Shown here: one piece after another, positions 1 to 7,868 of the stretch | Layout: the number at the start of each line of letters is the position of its first letter | How positions within the stretch are numbered: position 1 is the stretch's first letter | Assembly: GCA_000403335.2 (NCBI GenBank) | Contig: KE159629.1 | Location: 624,781-688,780, forward strand | Length of the DNA stretch: 64,000 nucleotides | Reading direction: 5' to 3' | Origin: Lachnospiraceae bacterium MD335 | Lineage (GTDB): Bacteria; Bacillota; Clostridia; Lachnospirales; Lachnospiraceae | Translations under genes and position numbers: made by a program | The notes under the pieces: model-generated | What the model saw: the letters and a program-made list of their open reading frames with translations, nothing else | Told to the model about the DNA's origin: nothing | Databases searched by the model: none

Positions 1-933
1 ATAACAGCCGTTCGGTGAAAGCACTGCATCAAATTTCTCGCAAACCTCACCGTTTTCATCATAAACTTCCGTACGGTTTGCCACACAGCCCACCGTCATT
101 CCGTTTAATTTAATAAATCCCGTTACCATGTCTTTTGCATAGTTTTCCTTAATCTCAAAGAAAACATTGTTGTCTGCTATTTGGGAAATTGCAATTGCCG
201 TATCACCCGCACAGTTAGCAATATCCGCACATACTCTGTTGAGGTCGTCCGTACATTCATCATATGATGCATCATCCTCGTTGTTAGACGGAAGCATTGT
301 AATCAAATCCCTGATTTTCGCATAAATTTCCGCTTCCTCTGCAACTGTGTCTACAATGCCGCTCTCACTGCTCTGAAACGCTGCTGATGAAGAATCGCAC
401 TTTGCAGTGCTGTTTCCGTCAAGCGCATTTGGAGAATTGACAAACAGCTTGGCCTTTGTGCTCTCCATAAACGTAAAATCAGTAAGTGTGGGAATCAGCG
501 CAAGACCGCCGCCACAGCTTCCGAACACAGCAGTAATCTGAGGGATTACGCCGGACGCCAATGTCTGCTTTAAGTATATCTCGCCAAATGCATTGAGCGC
601 ATCTGCCGCCTCCTGAAGTCTCAGACCTGCAGAATCGATCAGACCGATGACAGGCGCACCTGTCTTCATCGCCAAATCATAAAGGTTTGTAATCTTTTTT
701 GCGTGCATTTCGCCTACCGAGCCATTCAAAACGGCAGCATCCTGACTATACACATAAACAAGACTGCCGTTGATTACTCCGTAACCGGTAACAACACCGT
801 CCGAAGGAGTATCGGTCTGCTTCAGATTGAAGTCTGTCGCTCTTGCGCTAACAAGGGCACCGATTTCAACGAAACTGTTCTCATCAAGCAAAGATTCAAT
901 TCTTTTACTTGCCAAACTTGAAGTAGTACTCAT
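1..933 (-). CDS. Biotin-dependent acyl-CoA carboxyltransferase subunit (3' end beyond window)
   Basis: About 311 codons are visible and the frame runs off the left edge without a stop. The protein resembles the carboxyltransferase subunit of acetyl-/propionyl-CoA carboxylases and methylmalonyl-CoA decarboxylases, which move CO2 between biotin and an acyl-CoA. The crotonase-fold landmarks are visible: DSAGLR near residue 100 and the oxyanion-type glycine loop GSCGGG near 138-143, followed by TLTDF. The ATG is preceded by GGAGG with 7-nt spacing. The N-terminus is some tens of residues shorter than classical MmdA/PccB proteins, a variation rather than clear damage. The exact substrate cannot be decided here, because the partner genes would lie outside the window. 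Confidence 0.82.
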   Translation of the reverse strand, partial: MSTTSSLASKRIESLLDENSFVEIGALVSARATDFNLKQTDTPSDGVVTGYGVINGSLVYVYSQDAAVLNGSVGEMHAKKITNLYDLAMKTGAPVIGLIDSAGLRLQEAADALNAFGEIYLKQTLASGVIPQITAVFGSCGGGLALIPTLTDFTFMESTKAKLFVNSPNALDGNSTAKCDSSSAAFQSSESGIVDTVAEEAEIYAKIRDLITMLPSNNEDDASYDECTDDLNRVCADIANCAGDTAIAISQIADNNVFFEIKENYAKDMVTGFIKLNGMTVGCVANRTEVYDENGEVCEKFDAVLSPNGCY

Positions 934-983
934 TTTTTGACCTCCATTTTATATTCATTTTACTTTAATAAAAACTTATTTTT

Positions 984-1006
984 GCAATTTTTAATGCAAA
1001 AATTGC
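984..1006. promoter_or_regulatory. Inverted repeat in the carboxyltransferase leader
   Basis: GCAATTTTT and AAAAATTGC are perfect 9-bp arms around a 5-nt centre, about 50 bp upstream of the carboxyltransferase ATG. A TATACT-like -10 element lies just farther upstream on the same (minus) strand. This fits an operator in the 5' leader. It does not match the FapR or BirA sites I know, so the regulator is unknown. Confidence 0.35.
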
Positions 1007-1084
1007 GTTAGATTGAGTATAACATATATTATTCCTCTCGCCTAGTGAATTTTTACAAAATTTTTAAGATTTTTTTACCCTTAA

Positions 1085-2308
1085 TCAGACACTCCATTTT
1101 TCAAATACCATTTTCAGACACCACCCAAAATCAACCGCTTCCTTCTCCTGTGCCGCGATAAGATCCACGCGCTTCCATTCCTCGTCTCCCACTTTGTAGC
1201 TGATATGACCTACCCGCTGCCCTTTGGTTACCGGCGCGCTTAATTCCCGCACCTTATGAAGCGTGACGGTTATTTTCTCGTCATTGTTCATCAATAATCC
1301 GTCTATGCCGCACACACAACTGTCCAAGGGCTCTGCCGCCTCCACCTTAACCGTTTCCACGCAGCCGATACTGCCTCCCTTTGCACCTGTCACCTTAATA
1401 TCCTCAAATGCCTGTTCGGGAATCTGCGCCTCGTCGAAACTCCGGTAATTGTAGTTTGTCAGACCAAACTCCATAAGCGCGCGGGTATCACTCCATTTAT
1501 ACGTCTTATGGTTGGGCCATCCACACGCCAAAAGCGCTACCACAAATGTTTTACCGTCGCGTTCAAGCGCCCCGACATAACAGTAGCCTGCCTTGTTTGT
1601 AAAACCTGTTTTACCGGAAAGCGCTCCCGTCATCATGCCTAAAAACGCATTGTGATTGGTACACTGAAAACTCCTTTGCCCGGATGCATCCGTAAAGGAG
1701 TAAGACTGTGTTCTTGTAATTTCAAGGAATTTATCTTTTTGGGGTGATTTTTTAATACAATATGACATGACAAGGGCTAAGTCCCTCGCAGTAGTAGAAT
1801 GAAACTTGTCACCATCCGTAGCGTCAAGTCCGTTTGGTGTAATATAATACGTATGTTCACAACCGATTTCTTCAGCCTTCTGATTCATAAGTGCGGCAAA
1901 CCCTTCCACACTGCCGCCGACATGCTCGGCAATCGCCACCGCCGAATCGTTGTGCGATTCCAGCATCAGGGAGTAGATTAAATCGCCAAGGCGGTAATTT
2001 TCTCCTTGTCTGATATGAAGCTGCACATCCGGCATGGATGCCGCATAAGCTGACACCGCCACCGTATCGTCAAGGTTTGCATGTTCCAGCGTGACAATCA
2101 GTGTCATAATCTTTGTCGTACTCGCCATCGCCATCTGCTCATATCCGTTTCTTTCATATAAAACGCGCCCCGAATCGGCATCCATGAGCACCGCCGACTT
2201 CGCATAAAGCCGAATATCCCCGGCATACACCTCTGCACACCCACACCACTCGGACATGGACAGCAGGATACTGAACGCAGTTAGCAAAGCCACAATTGTG
2301 TTCCTCAT
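1085..2308 (-). CDS. D-alanyl-D-alanine carboxypeptidase (penicillin-binding protein, S11 family)
   Basis: This is a 407-residue exported serine peptidase that trims the terminal D-Ala from peptidoglycan stem peptides. The three active-site motifs are present in order: STTK at residues 63-66 (nucleophile S63), SHN at 118-120 and KTG at 233-235. An N-terminal hydrophobic segment (about residues 4-28) acts as signal peptide, and the last about 110 residues correspond to the beta-rich PBP5/6 C-terminal domain. The gene is last in a minus-strand run behind udk. The ATG has AGGAAG about 7 nt upstream. It is a paralogue of the gene at 5415-6590, of the DacF/DacB group common in spore-forming Clostridia; a role in spore cortex or in vegetative wall cannot be separated from sequence alone. 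Confidence 0.9.
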   Translation of the reverse strand: MRNTIVALLTAFSILLSMSEWCGCAEVYAGDIRLYAKSAVLMDADSGRVLYERNGYEQMAMASTTKIMTLIVTLEHANLDDTVAVSAYAASMPDVQLHIRQGENYRLGDLIYSLMLESHNDSAVAIAEHVGGSVEGFAALMNQKAEEIGCEHTYYITPNGLDATDGDKFHSTTARDLALVMSYCIKKSPQKDKFLEITRTQSYSFTDASGQRSFQCTNHNAFLGMMTGALSGKTGFTNKAGYCYVGALERDGKTFVVALLACGWPNHKTYKWSDTRALMEFGLTNYNYRSFDEAQIPEQAFEDIKVTGAKGGSIGCVETVKVEAAEPLDSCVCGIDGLLMNNDEKITVTLHKVRELSAPVTKGQRVGHISYKVGDEEWKRVDLIAAQEKEAVDFGWCLKMVFEKWSV

Positions 2309-2372
2309 ACTTTTACTTCCTTTTTGCAGAAGGTTTCATAAAAATATATTTTAAAACAATGGCAATTATGAA

Positions 2373-3005
2373 TTATGCGCCCAGCTTTTTGTTCAAATAT
2401 GTAATCAGCATGTCAATACCCGGTCTGTTTTCGCCGCCTCTTGGAATAATAATATCCGCATAGCGCTTTGACGGCTCCACAAACTCCTCATGCATCGGCT
2501 TTACCGTGCTGCTATACTGTGTGATAATCGATTCAATGCTCCTTGCGCGCTCCCGCATATCACGCTTAATGCGCCGTATCAGACGCTCGTCCGCATCCGT
2601 ATCGACATAGATTTTAATATCCATCAAATCCCTGAGCCTGCGGTTCTCAAGAATCAGAATCCCCTCCATAATAATTACGGTCTTTGGCTCAATCCGTATT
2701 GTTTCCTTTGCCCTGTTGTGATTGCGGTAATCATAGGTCGGCATATCGATTGCCTGTCCCAAAATCAGCTTTTGCACATCCTTTGCCATCCGCTCTGACT
2801 CAAAAGAATCCGGATGGTCATAGTTTAATCTGCACCGCTCCTCAAAGGGCATTTCATCATGTGCCTTATAATAATTATCGTGGCTTATGACGGCAATATC
2901 TTCTCCGAAATATTCCTGAACCTTTCTGATAATCGTTGTCTTTCCTGACGCCGAGCCTCCCGCCACGCCAAGAACGCACGTTTTTCTTTCTGTGTTTTTT
3001 TCCAT
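2373..3005 (-). CDS. udk: Uridine kinase
   Basis: This 210-residue P-loop kinase phosphorylates uridine and cytidine for pyrimidine salvage in the cytoplasm. It has a Walker A loop GGSASGKTT at residues 16-24, then HDNYYK near 42 and DHPDSF near 63, the nucleoside-binding signature of the Udk family. Length is typical for the family (about 205-215). A GGGAG ribosome-binding site precedes the ATG. It lies between scpB upstream and a DD-carboxypeptidase downstream on the same strand, 24 bp after the scpB stop, so co-transcription with scpAB is likely. Some clostridial relatives are annotated as uridine/cytidine or phosphoribulokinase-like kinases, but the motifs here favour Udk. Confidence 0.9.
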   Translation of the reverse strand: MEKNTERKTCVLGVAGGSASGKTTIIRKVQEYFGEDIAVISHDNYYKAHDEMPFEERCRLNYDHPDSFESERMAKDVQKLILGQAIDMPTYDYRNHNRAKETIRIEPKTVIIMEGILILENRRLRDLMDIKIYVDTDADERLIRRIKRDMRERARSIESIITQYSSTVKPMHEEFVEPSKRYADIIIPRGGENRPGIDMLITYLNKKLGA

Positions 3006-3029
3006 GCTTTTCTCCCTATGTAAATACCG

Positions 3030-3599
3030 CTAAATCTCAACCTTAACGCCTGCCTCTTCTTCCGCCTGCTTTTTAAAATCCTCCATCTGGTCCGAATCTA
3101 ACGTCGGTAAATCCCCTAAGGACTTTACGCCGAAGGTTCTTAAAAAATCCTCTGTCGTGCCAAACAGCAGCGGTCTTCCGGGCGCGTCAAGCCGTCCAAT
3201 CTCCTGTATCAGATTAAATTCCAACAGCCTGTTTACCGCGTGGTCGCAGCTTACGCCCCTGATTTTTTCTATTTCAAGCCTTGTCACGGGCTGTTTGTAC
3301 GCAATAATCGAAAGCGTCTCCAACAGCGTGTCCGACATCACATACTTTCTCGGCGCCTTCGCAACCTTAATCAGGTACTCGTAAAGCTCCGGCTTTGTAC
3401 AAAGCTGAAAGGAATTTTCAAGTTCCGCGATATAAATCCCACGGTCACTCTTTTCATACATATCATTCATTTCTGCAATCACTGATCGTATCTGCGTTTC
3501 GTCCAGTTCAAGCACATGGACAAGCTTACCAATCTCCACAGAATCGCCCATCGCAAAGAGAACAGCCTCAATGACTGCCCATATCTTCTTATTGTCCAT
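3030..3599 (-). CDS. scpB: Segregation and condensation protein B
   Basis: The 189-residue product is the ScpB subunit of the SMC-ScpA-ScpB condensin that compacts and segregates chromosomes. It has the tandem winged-helix layout of the family, including the stretch LSIIAYKQPVTRLEIEKIRG and the C-terminal segment GRPLLFGTT. An open frame extends upstream to 3689, but the first 30 residues lack family similarity and would overlap scpA; the internal ATG at 3599, with GGAAGAAC upstream and about 189 residues, gives the usual length. scpA lies 44 bp upstream, the canonical scpA-scpB order. Confidence 0.92.
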   Translation of the reverse strand: MDNKKIWAVIEAVLFAMGDSVEIGKLVHVLELDETQIRSVIAEMNDMYEKSDRGIYIAELENSFQLCTKPELYEYLIKVAKAPRKYVMSDTLLETLSIIAYKQPVTRLEIEKIRGVSCDHAVNRLLEFNLIQEIGRLDAPGRPLLFGTTEDFLRTFGVKSLGDLPTLDSDQMEDFKKQAEEEAGVKVEI

Positions 3600-3643
3600 T
3601 GTTTGTTCTTCCAAATTCTTTTCTTCCAAAACGTTCCTCGTTT

Positions 3644-4393
3644 CTACGCGGCAAGACTCGATGTAATCATAATGTCCGCAAAAGCACACTCCTGTTCAAT
3701 GGAAATCATTCCCTGCTTCATCATCTCAAGCACCGCCATAAAGGTCACGATAACTTCCATCTTGCTTCCCTGCTTTTCCAAAAGCTTTCGGAAGCTGAAC
3801 CGTTTATGGTTTTTCACAAATTCCTCAATAAAACTCTGCTTCTTTTCAAGATTGATTTCATCTTTCTCAATCTTGCCGAAACGGCTTCTTATGGGATCAA
3901 TCTTGTCCTCCTGACGGCGCATCACTGATTTAAAAATCTCATTCAGTTTTGCAAGATTGACATCGCCGACAAGTGTTTCATAGTCGATTGGCGCCTTATA
4001 ATCGCGCACCTCCTGGGGAAGCATTGGTTTTTTAAACCAAGTTTTCGCCGCATCAACCTGCCTGTCCCGCAACTCAAACGCCATATACTTATACATTTTA
4101 TATTCCAACAGCTTTTGTACAAGCTCTGCCCTCGGATCTTCCTCCTCGCCGTCCTCGTTGACCTCTTTGGGCAAAAGCATTCTGCATTTAATGTCAAGCA
4201 GCGTCGCCGCCATCACAAGAAACTCACTCATCACGTTCATATCCTGCCGCTGCATATTCCGGATATAGTCAAGATACTGCTCCGTAATCACCACAATCGG
4301 AATATCATAGATGTCAATTTTATTTTTTTCAATCAAATACAGCAACAGGTCCAACGGGCCCTCAAACACTTCAAGCCTCACGGATAAGCTCAT
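3644..4393 (-). CDS. scpA: Segregation and condensation protein A
   Basis: This 249-residue kleisin subunit bridges the SMC heads in the bacterial condensin. The N-terminus carries the family signature FEGPLDLLLYLIEKNKIDIYDIP, and the C-terminus ends in the winged helix that binds the SMC head. It is followed by scpB and udk. The Shine-Dalgarno GGAGG is 7 nt from the ATG and lies inside the 3' arm of a perfect 13-bp stem (4401-4446), so translation may depend on opening of that structure. Length and motifs are typical, and the assignment is firm. Confidence 0.94.
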   Translation of the reverse strand: MSLSVRLEVFEGPLDLLLYLIEKNKIDIYDIPIVVITEQYLDYIRNMQRQDMNVMSEFLVMAATLLDIKCRMLLPKEVNEDGEEEDPRAELVQKLLEYKMYKYMAFELRDRQVDAAKTWFKKPMLPQEVRDYKAPIDYETLVGDVNLAKLNEIFKSVMRRQEDKIDPIRSRFGKIEKDEINLEKKQSFIEEFVKNHKRFSFRKLLEKQGSKMEVIVTFMAVLEMMKQGMISIEQECAFADIMITSSLAA

Positions 4394-4400
4394 ACAAAAA

Positions 4401-4446
4401 CCTCCAATTCCATTAAAACCTTTTCTATTTTACATGGAATTGGAGG
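4401..4446 (-). terminator. Terminator-like stem that contains the scpA Shine-Dalgarno
   Basis: CCTCCAATTCCAT (4401-4413) is perfectly complementary to ATGGAATTGGAGG (4434-4446). Read on the minus strand, the stem follows the metallophosphoesterase gene, ends in TTTTT and looks like an intrinsic terminator. Its 3' arm is also the GGAGG that precedes the scpA ATG. It can therefore act as terminator, as translational block, or both. Confidence 0.75.
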
Positions 4447-4475
4447 AAAGTGCAAGGCAAACTGTTATTCGCCCA

Positions 4476-5348
4476 TCAGCATTTGGTGCAGTCGTCCTCT
4501 CTATGTGGTTTCAGCGTCACCGCGTACAGTTGTGCAGGGTTAAAAAAACGCAGCGGAATCGTGTGCGCTCCCATGCCGCGTCCAAGCAGCATAACCGAAC
4601 CGTTTTCTTTGTAAACACCGCCGTCATATTTCGGAAACAGCCTGTAGGAGGGCGCGATCACGCCTCCCAGTACCGGAAGGCGCATAATACCGCCATGAAC
4701 ATGACCGGAAAGCACAAGATCCGCCCCCCACTCTGCGTATTCCTTAAAATAATCGGGATTGTGGGCAATCAGCAGATTGCACATATCTTTGCCGGGGGGA
4801 CCGACAACTTCCGCAAGATACCCCGCCTCCATCTTATGCAGCTTAAAATGGGCAAAATACGTTAATGGAAGCTCTAGTCCCGTTATCTTAATGTTGTATT
4901 CGGGAATCTGTGCACTCTCATTTACAAGCATCACAAGATTATCACTTTTTAACTGTTCCTTCAGCAATGCAAACTGATTGCCAAACTTATCGCGGCATTC
5001 CCTGATTTTCGACTCGTGGTTTCCTAATCCGTAATAAATTTTATATTCCTTTGCAAGACTGTTTAACAGCGCAATACCAGCCGTCATGTCTTCCCCCGCA
5101 CGAGACGTTACGAGATCACCCGCAACCACGATAAAATCAGGATCTATTTTCTTTACCGCCTGAATAAAGAGCGCATTGTTATTTCCATATACCTTGTTGT
5201 GTACATCTGAAATAAGCACAAATCTGCATTCCTTTTTCAACCTCGGCAGCGTAAATTCCTCGTAAACGACCTCAAAGCGGTTCCCGTCTATCACTCCTAT
5301 TACGAGAAAAAACACAAATATCAGCGCCAATAGTACTATAATTATCAA
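4476..5348 (-). CDS. Membrane-anchored calcineurin-like metallophosphoesterase
   Basis: This 290-residue protein begins with one hydrophobic segment (residues 1-20), followed by a metallophosphoesterase domain with all metal-binding motifs: SDVH at 47-50, GDLV at 77-80, GNHE at 109-112 and SGHVHGG at 214-220. This arrangement matches the YkuE/YaeI-type phosphoesterases, some of which act on lipid A or phospholipid-like substrates at the membrane; the substrate here is unknown. It lies between the scp operon and the second DD-carboxypeptidase. A decayed relative is at 52981-53608. Confidence 0.88.
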   Translation of the reverse strand: MIIIVLLALIFVFFLVIGVIDGNRFEVVYEEFTLPRLKKECRFVLISDVHNKVYGNNNALFIQAVKKIDPDFIVVAGDLVTSRAGEDMTAGIALLNSLAKEYKIYYGLGNHESKIRECRDKFGNQFALLKEQLKSDNLVMLVNESAQIPEYNIKITGLELPLTYFAHFKLHKMEAGYLAEVVGPPGKDMCNLLIAHNPDYFKEYAEWGADLVLSGHVHGGIMRLPVLGGVIAPSYRLFPKYDGGVYKENGSVMLLGRGMGAHTIPLRFFNPAQLYAVTLKPHREDDCTKC

Positions 5349-5414
5349 AATCGTATCCCTTCCTTAACCGTTCTGTCGTTTCTAGTATAGCATATATTTG
5401 AAATGAAAAACATC

Positions 5415-6590
5415 TTAAATCAAATACTTTCGGAAAACTCTTTTCAGATAGTCTGCATAATATGCACGTTCCACCGTCTCGGCGGCAATAATTGCAACAC
5501 TTCCGATTTCTTTGTTTTCCAATGTGTATACAATTTTTCCGACCTCCGTGCCTTCCGCAACCGGAGCATCAAGCGTATCTTTCAATTTGAATGTTTTTTC
5601 AATTTTCGTGAAATCCGCCCCTGTCACATCAAGATACCGAAACGCGCCTTTTGGCGTTATCATCACTTCCTCCGCTTTTCCGCCAATTACCTTCAACGGC
5701 GTAAGCGTCTCCCTGTTTTCGTCCGTATAAATCCTTGTCATGGCAAAACCGTACTCAAGCATGCTCCTTGCCTCCGCAAAACGAATCTTATAATCGGGCG
5801 CCCCCATCACTACTGCGATTAAGTCAATCCCTTCCTTGTTTGCCGTAGCGCTAAAACAATACTTTGCTGCATTCGTCGATCCGGTCTTTAATCCGGTCGT
5901 CCACTGATACTGCTTTAACAGCTTATTGGTGCTTGATAAGGTAAAATTTTTCGTTCCCTGCCTTGTCACATGTGTAATATCTTCCATCCATATGGTTGTA
6001 TAATTATAAATCTGCGGATAACGTGTTATCAGCTCTCTTGACATAATTGCAACATCTCTCGCCGTGGTATGGTGCCCACTGTCGGAAGTCAGACCGCAGC
6101 AGTCAAGAAAATGTGTGTTTGTCATTCCTAACGCCGCCGCCTTTTCATTCATTTGGTTTACAAATTCCGCTTCACTGCCCGCAACGTACTCTGCGATTGC
6201 AACAGACGCGTCATTTCCGCTCGCCACAGCAATACATTTGATAAGGGTATCGACCGTTTGAATCTCCCCTTCCTCCAAAAACACCTGCGAACCGCCCATT
6301 GACTTCGCATAAGCGCTGGTACTCACTTCGTCTTCAAGCTTAATCCTTCCCTTTTCAAGCGCTTCAAAAGTCAGTATCAGTGTCATAATCTTGGTAATGC
6401 TTGCCGGACTTCTCACCTCATCAGGATTTTTCTCAAATAACACGGTTCCTGTTGATGCCTCCATGAGAATTGCAGACGGTGAGCTTAGACTAAGCGCCTC
6501 ACCCTCCGCATACACGGTATTTCCATATAAAAAGCAAACAATTGTCACAACAGCAAGTAATTTACAAATAAAACGTTTACAGCCAATCAT
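5415..6590 (-). CDS. D-alanyl-D-alanine carboxypeptidase (S11 family), second copy
   Basis: This 391-residue exported carboxypeptidase has a signal sequence (about residues 8-28, ending near VYAEG), SITK at 64-67, SGN at 124-126 and KTG at 235-237, all required for acyl-enzyme formation on peptidoglycan stems. The C-terminal about 110 residues form the PBP5/6-type beta domain and end in a basic stretch suited to membrane association. GGAG precedes the ATG closely. It is a paralogue of 1085-2308, about 3 kb away with five genes' distance including scpAB, which suggests old duplication rather than a recent tandem copy. Confidence 0.9.
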   Translation of the reverse strand: MIGCKRFICKLLAVVTIVCFLYGNTVYAEGEALSLSSPSAILMEASTGTVLFEKNPDEVRSPASITKIMTLILTFEALEKGRIKLEDEVSTSAYAKSMGGSQVFLEEGEIQTVDTLIKCIAVASGNDASVAIAEYVAGSEAEFVNQMNEKAAALGMTNTHFLDCCGLTSDSGHHTTARDVAIMSRELITRYPQIYNYTTIWMEDITHVTRQGTKNFTLSSTNKLLKQYQWTTGLKTGSTNAAKYCFSATANKEGIDLIAVVMGAPDYKIRFAEARSMLEYGFAMTRIYTDENRETLTPLKVIGGKAEEVMITPKGAFRYLDVTGADFTKIEKTFKLKDTLDAPVAEGTEVGKIVYTLENKEIGSVAIIAAETVERAYYADYLKRVFRKYLI

Positions 6591-6653
6591 AAAGCTCCAG
6601 CATCCGTTTCGTTTTCTTATATGAAATTTATGCGCTCGCTATCCGTTATATGC

Positions 6654-6685
6654 AAAAACGCAGACACAATCGTCTGCGTTTTTTA
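6654..6685 (-). terminator. Intrinsic terminator of the CmpB-like gene
   Basis: AAAAACGCAGAC (6654-6665) pairs perfectly with GTCTGCGTTTTT (6672-6683). On the minus strand this 12-bp stem ends in a T run and starts within the stop codon region of the gene at 6683-7276, so it very likely terminates that transcript. Confidence 0.8.
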
Positions 6686-7276
6686 TCTTCTGATTAATTT
6701 ATGATAAAACTCTGAAATTTCTTCTTTTGTTTCCTCGTCAATTTTTACAGCCATTGCAAAATGATAGCCGAAATCAATTGCAACCATCACACAAATCAAT
6801 GCAATTGTCTTAATGCCCCACTCAAACGGCCATCTGTCCACAAAGCTCATCACCTTTTCAAACAAAAATGTAATGATAATAACTGCATAAAATCCCCAGG
6901 CAAGCGTGCTCTCAAGACACACAACACCTTTATAATTACAGAACTTTTCATTGTAGTCCCACCACACTTCACCGAAAAGCTTTATCATCAGTCTTGCCAC
7001 CAAAAATTCAAAGAGTGTCGCAAGCGCCGCGCCCACTATGTACAGCATTATCACATTCTTAGCAAGCGGATGAAGAATAATATAGCCAAGCGTTGCGCCC
7101 ACACCATATATAGGGCAGAACGGACCTGACATAAACCCTCTGTTCGTCAATTTTTTGTTGCAAAATGACATATAAACTGACTCCACCATCCAGCCGATAA
7201 TACTGAACAGAAAAAAACAGGCAATCAAGTGGTACAAGTCATATCCTGCAACATTATACTTATATAACCACATCAT
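6683..7276 (-). CDS. CmpB-like integral membrane protein (putative ABC-transporter type IV family)
   Basis: The 197-residue product has about five hydrophobic segments. It carries the conserved N-terminal stretch FSIIGWMVESVYMS followed by TNRGFMSGPFCPIYGVGA, characteristic of the PF06541 family. Members are annotated as putative ABC-transporter membrane proteins, but their biochemical role is not established. It stands alone, with its own terminator downstream and rpsU upstream on the same strand. The ATG-ATG start leaves a one-residue ambiguity. Confidence 0.75.
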   Translation of the reverse strand: MMWLYKYNVAGYDLYHLIACFFLFSIIGWMVESVYMSFCNKKLTNRGFMSGPFCPIYGVGATLGYIILHPLAKNVIMLYIVGAALATLFEFLVARLMIKLFGEVWWDYNEKFCNYKGVVCLESTLAWGFYAVIIITFLFEKVMSFVDRWPFEWGIKTIALICVMVAIDFGYHFAMAVKIDEETKEEISEFYHKLIRR

Positions 7277-7312
7277 ATTTTACTCCTCATAAGCCAAAAC
7301 CGATATGAGTAA

Positions 7313-7342
7313 AAAATCCTTGACAAAAAAGCCAAGGATTTT
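7313..7342 (-). terminator. Intrinsic terminator of rpsU
   Basis: AAAATCCTTG (7313-7322) and CAAGGATTTT (7333-7342) form a perfect 10-bp stem with a 10-nt loop, followed on the minus strand by T residues. It starts 18 bp after the rpsU stop codon. Confidence 0.82.
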
Positions 7343-7360
7343 ACTTTCATATCAAACGAA

Positions 7361-7537
7361 TTAATTATATTTACGCTTTCTAGCCGCTTCAGACTTTTTC
7401 TTACGTTTTACGCTTGGCTTCTCGTAATGCTCTCTTTTACGGATTTCCTGCTGAATTCCCGCTTTCGCACAGCTTCTCTTGAATCTACGTAAAGCGCTGT
7501 CCAAAGTTTCGTTTTCTTTTACGATAACATTTGACAT
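7361..7537 (-). CDS. rpsU: 30S ribosomal protein S21
   Basis: This 58-codon gene is translated from the minus strand as [20 protein letters not shown] and ends with the strongly basic tail expected for S21 (repeated K/R up to RKRKYN). S21 binds near the 3' end of 16S rRNA and helps initiation. A near-consensus promoter lies about 80-100 bp upstream (7614-7641) and a good intrinsic terminator follows, so it appears to be monocistronic. The leader between the two contains purine-rich GGAGGGAGG sequence. Confidence 0.95.
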   Translation of the reverse strand: MSNVIVKENETLDSALRRFKRSCAKAGIQQEIRKREHYEKPSVKRKKKSEAARKRKYN

Positions 7538-7613
7538 ACTATCACACCTAACCTCCCTCCAGTCCTATTATTGTGCGTTAGACTGTTCGGGTATACTTAA
7601 TCGCACATATAAG

Positions 7614-7641
7614 ATTATATCACATATTATGCATACGTCAA
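7614..7641 (-). promoter_or_regulatory. Predicted sigma-A promoter of rpsU
   Basis: On the minus strand TTGACG (7641-7636) and TATAAT (7619-7614) are separated by 16 bp. This is the best match upstream of rpsU and lies at a sensible distance, with a leader of roughly 70 nt. Confidence 0.7.
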
Positions 7642-7710
7642 TAGTTTTTCAAAATATTATTTAAAATATTCTTCTATTTTGTTTCAATCTGCTGCCTTTT
7701 GTCAATATAA

Positions 7711-7833
7711 TCAATCAACACGGCGACCGTTTGCAGATAACATGTCTGTCCTTGCTATTTCAAAAAACAATCCAGTCACAAACAATAATACAGCCAGTAT
7801 GAAACTTAGTATCTTATGCTTCTTGACGTGCAC
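7711..7833 (-). pseudogene. Short hydrophobic ORF, probably a remnant, in the rpsU-alaS gap
   Basis: The roughly 330-bp gap between rpsU and alaS contains a 40-codon minus-strand frame with a GTG start, KKHKILSFILAVLLFVTG as a basic start plus hydrophobic core, then FFEIARTD. It resembles the signal-peptide end of a small exported protein whose remainder is missing. No properly spaced ribosome-binding site is visible (GGAG touches the GTG). The rest of the gap is AT-rich and holds the rpsU promoter. Confidence 0.3.
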
Positions 7834-7868
7834 TCCAATCCCTATTCGCTAATAGTATAACTGCTTCT

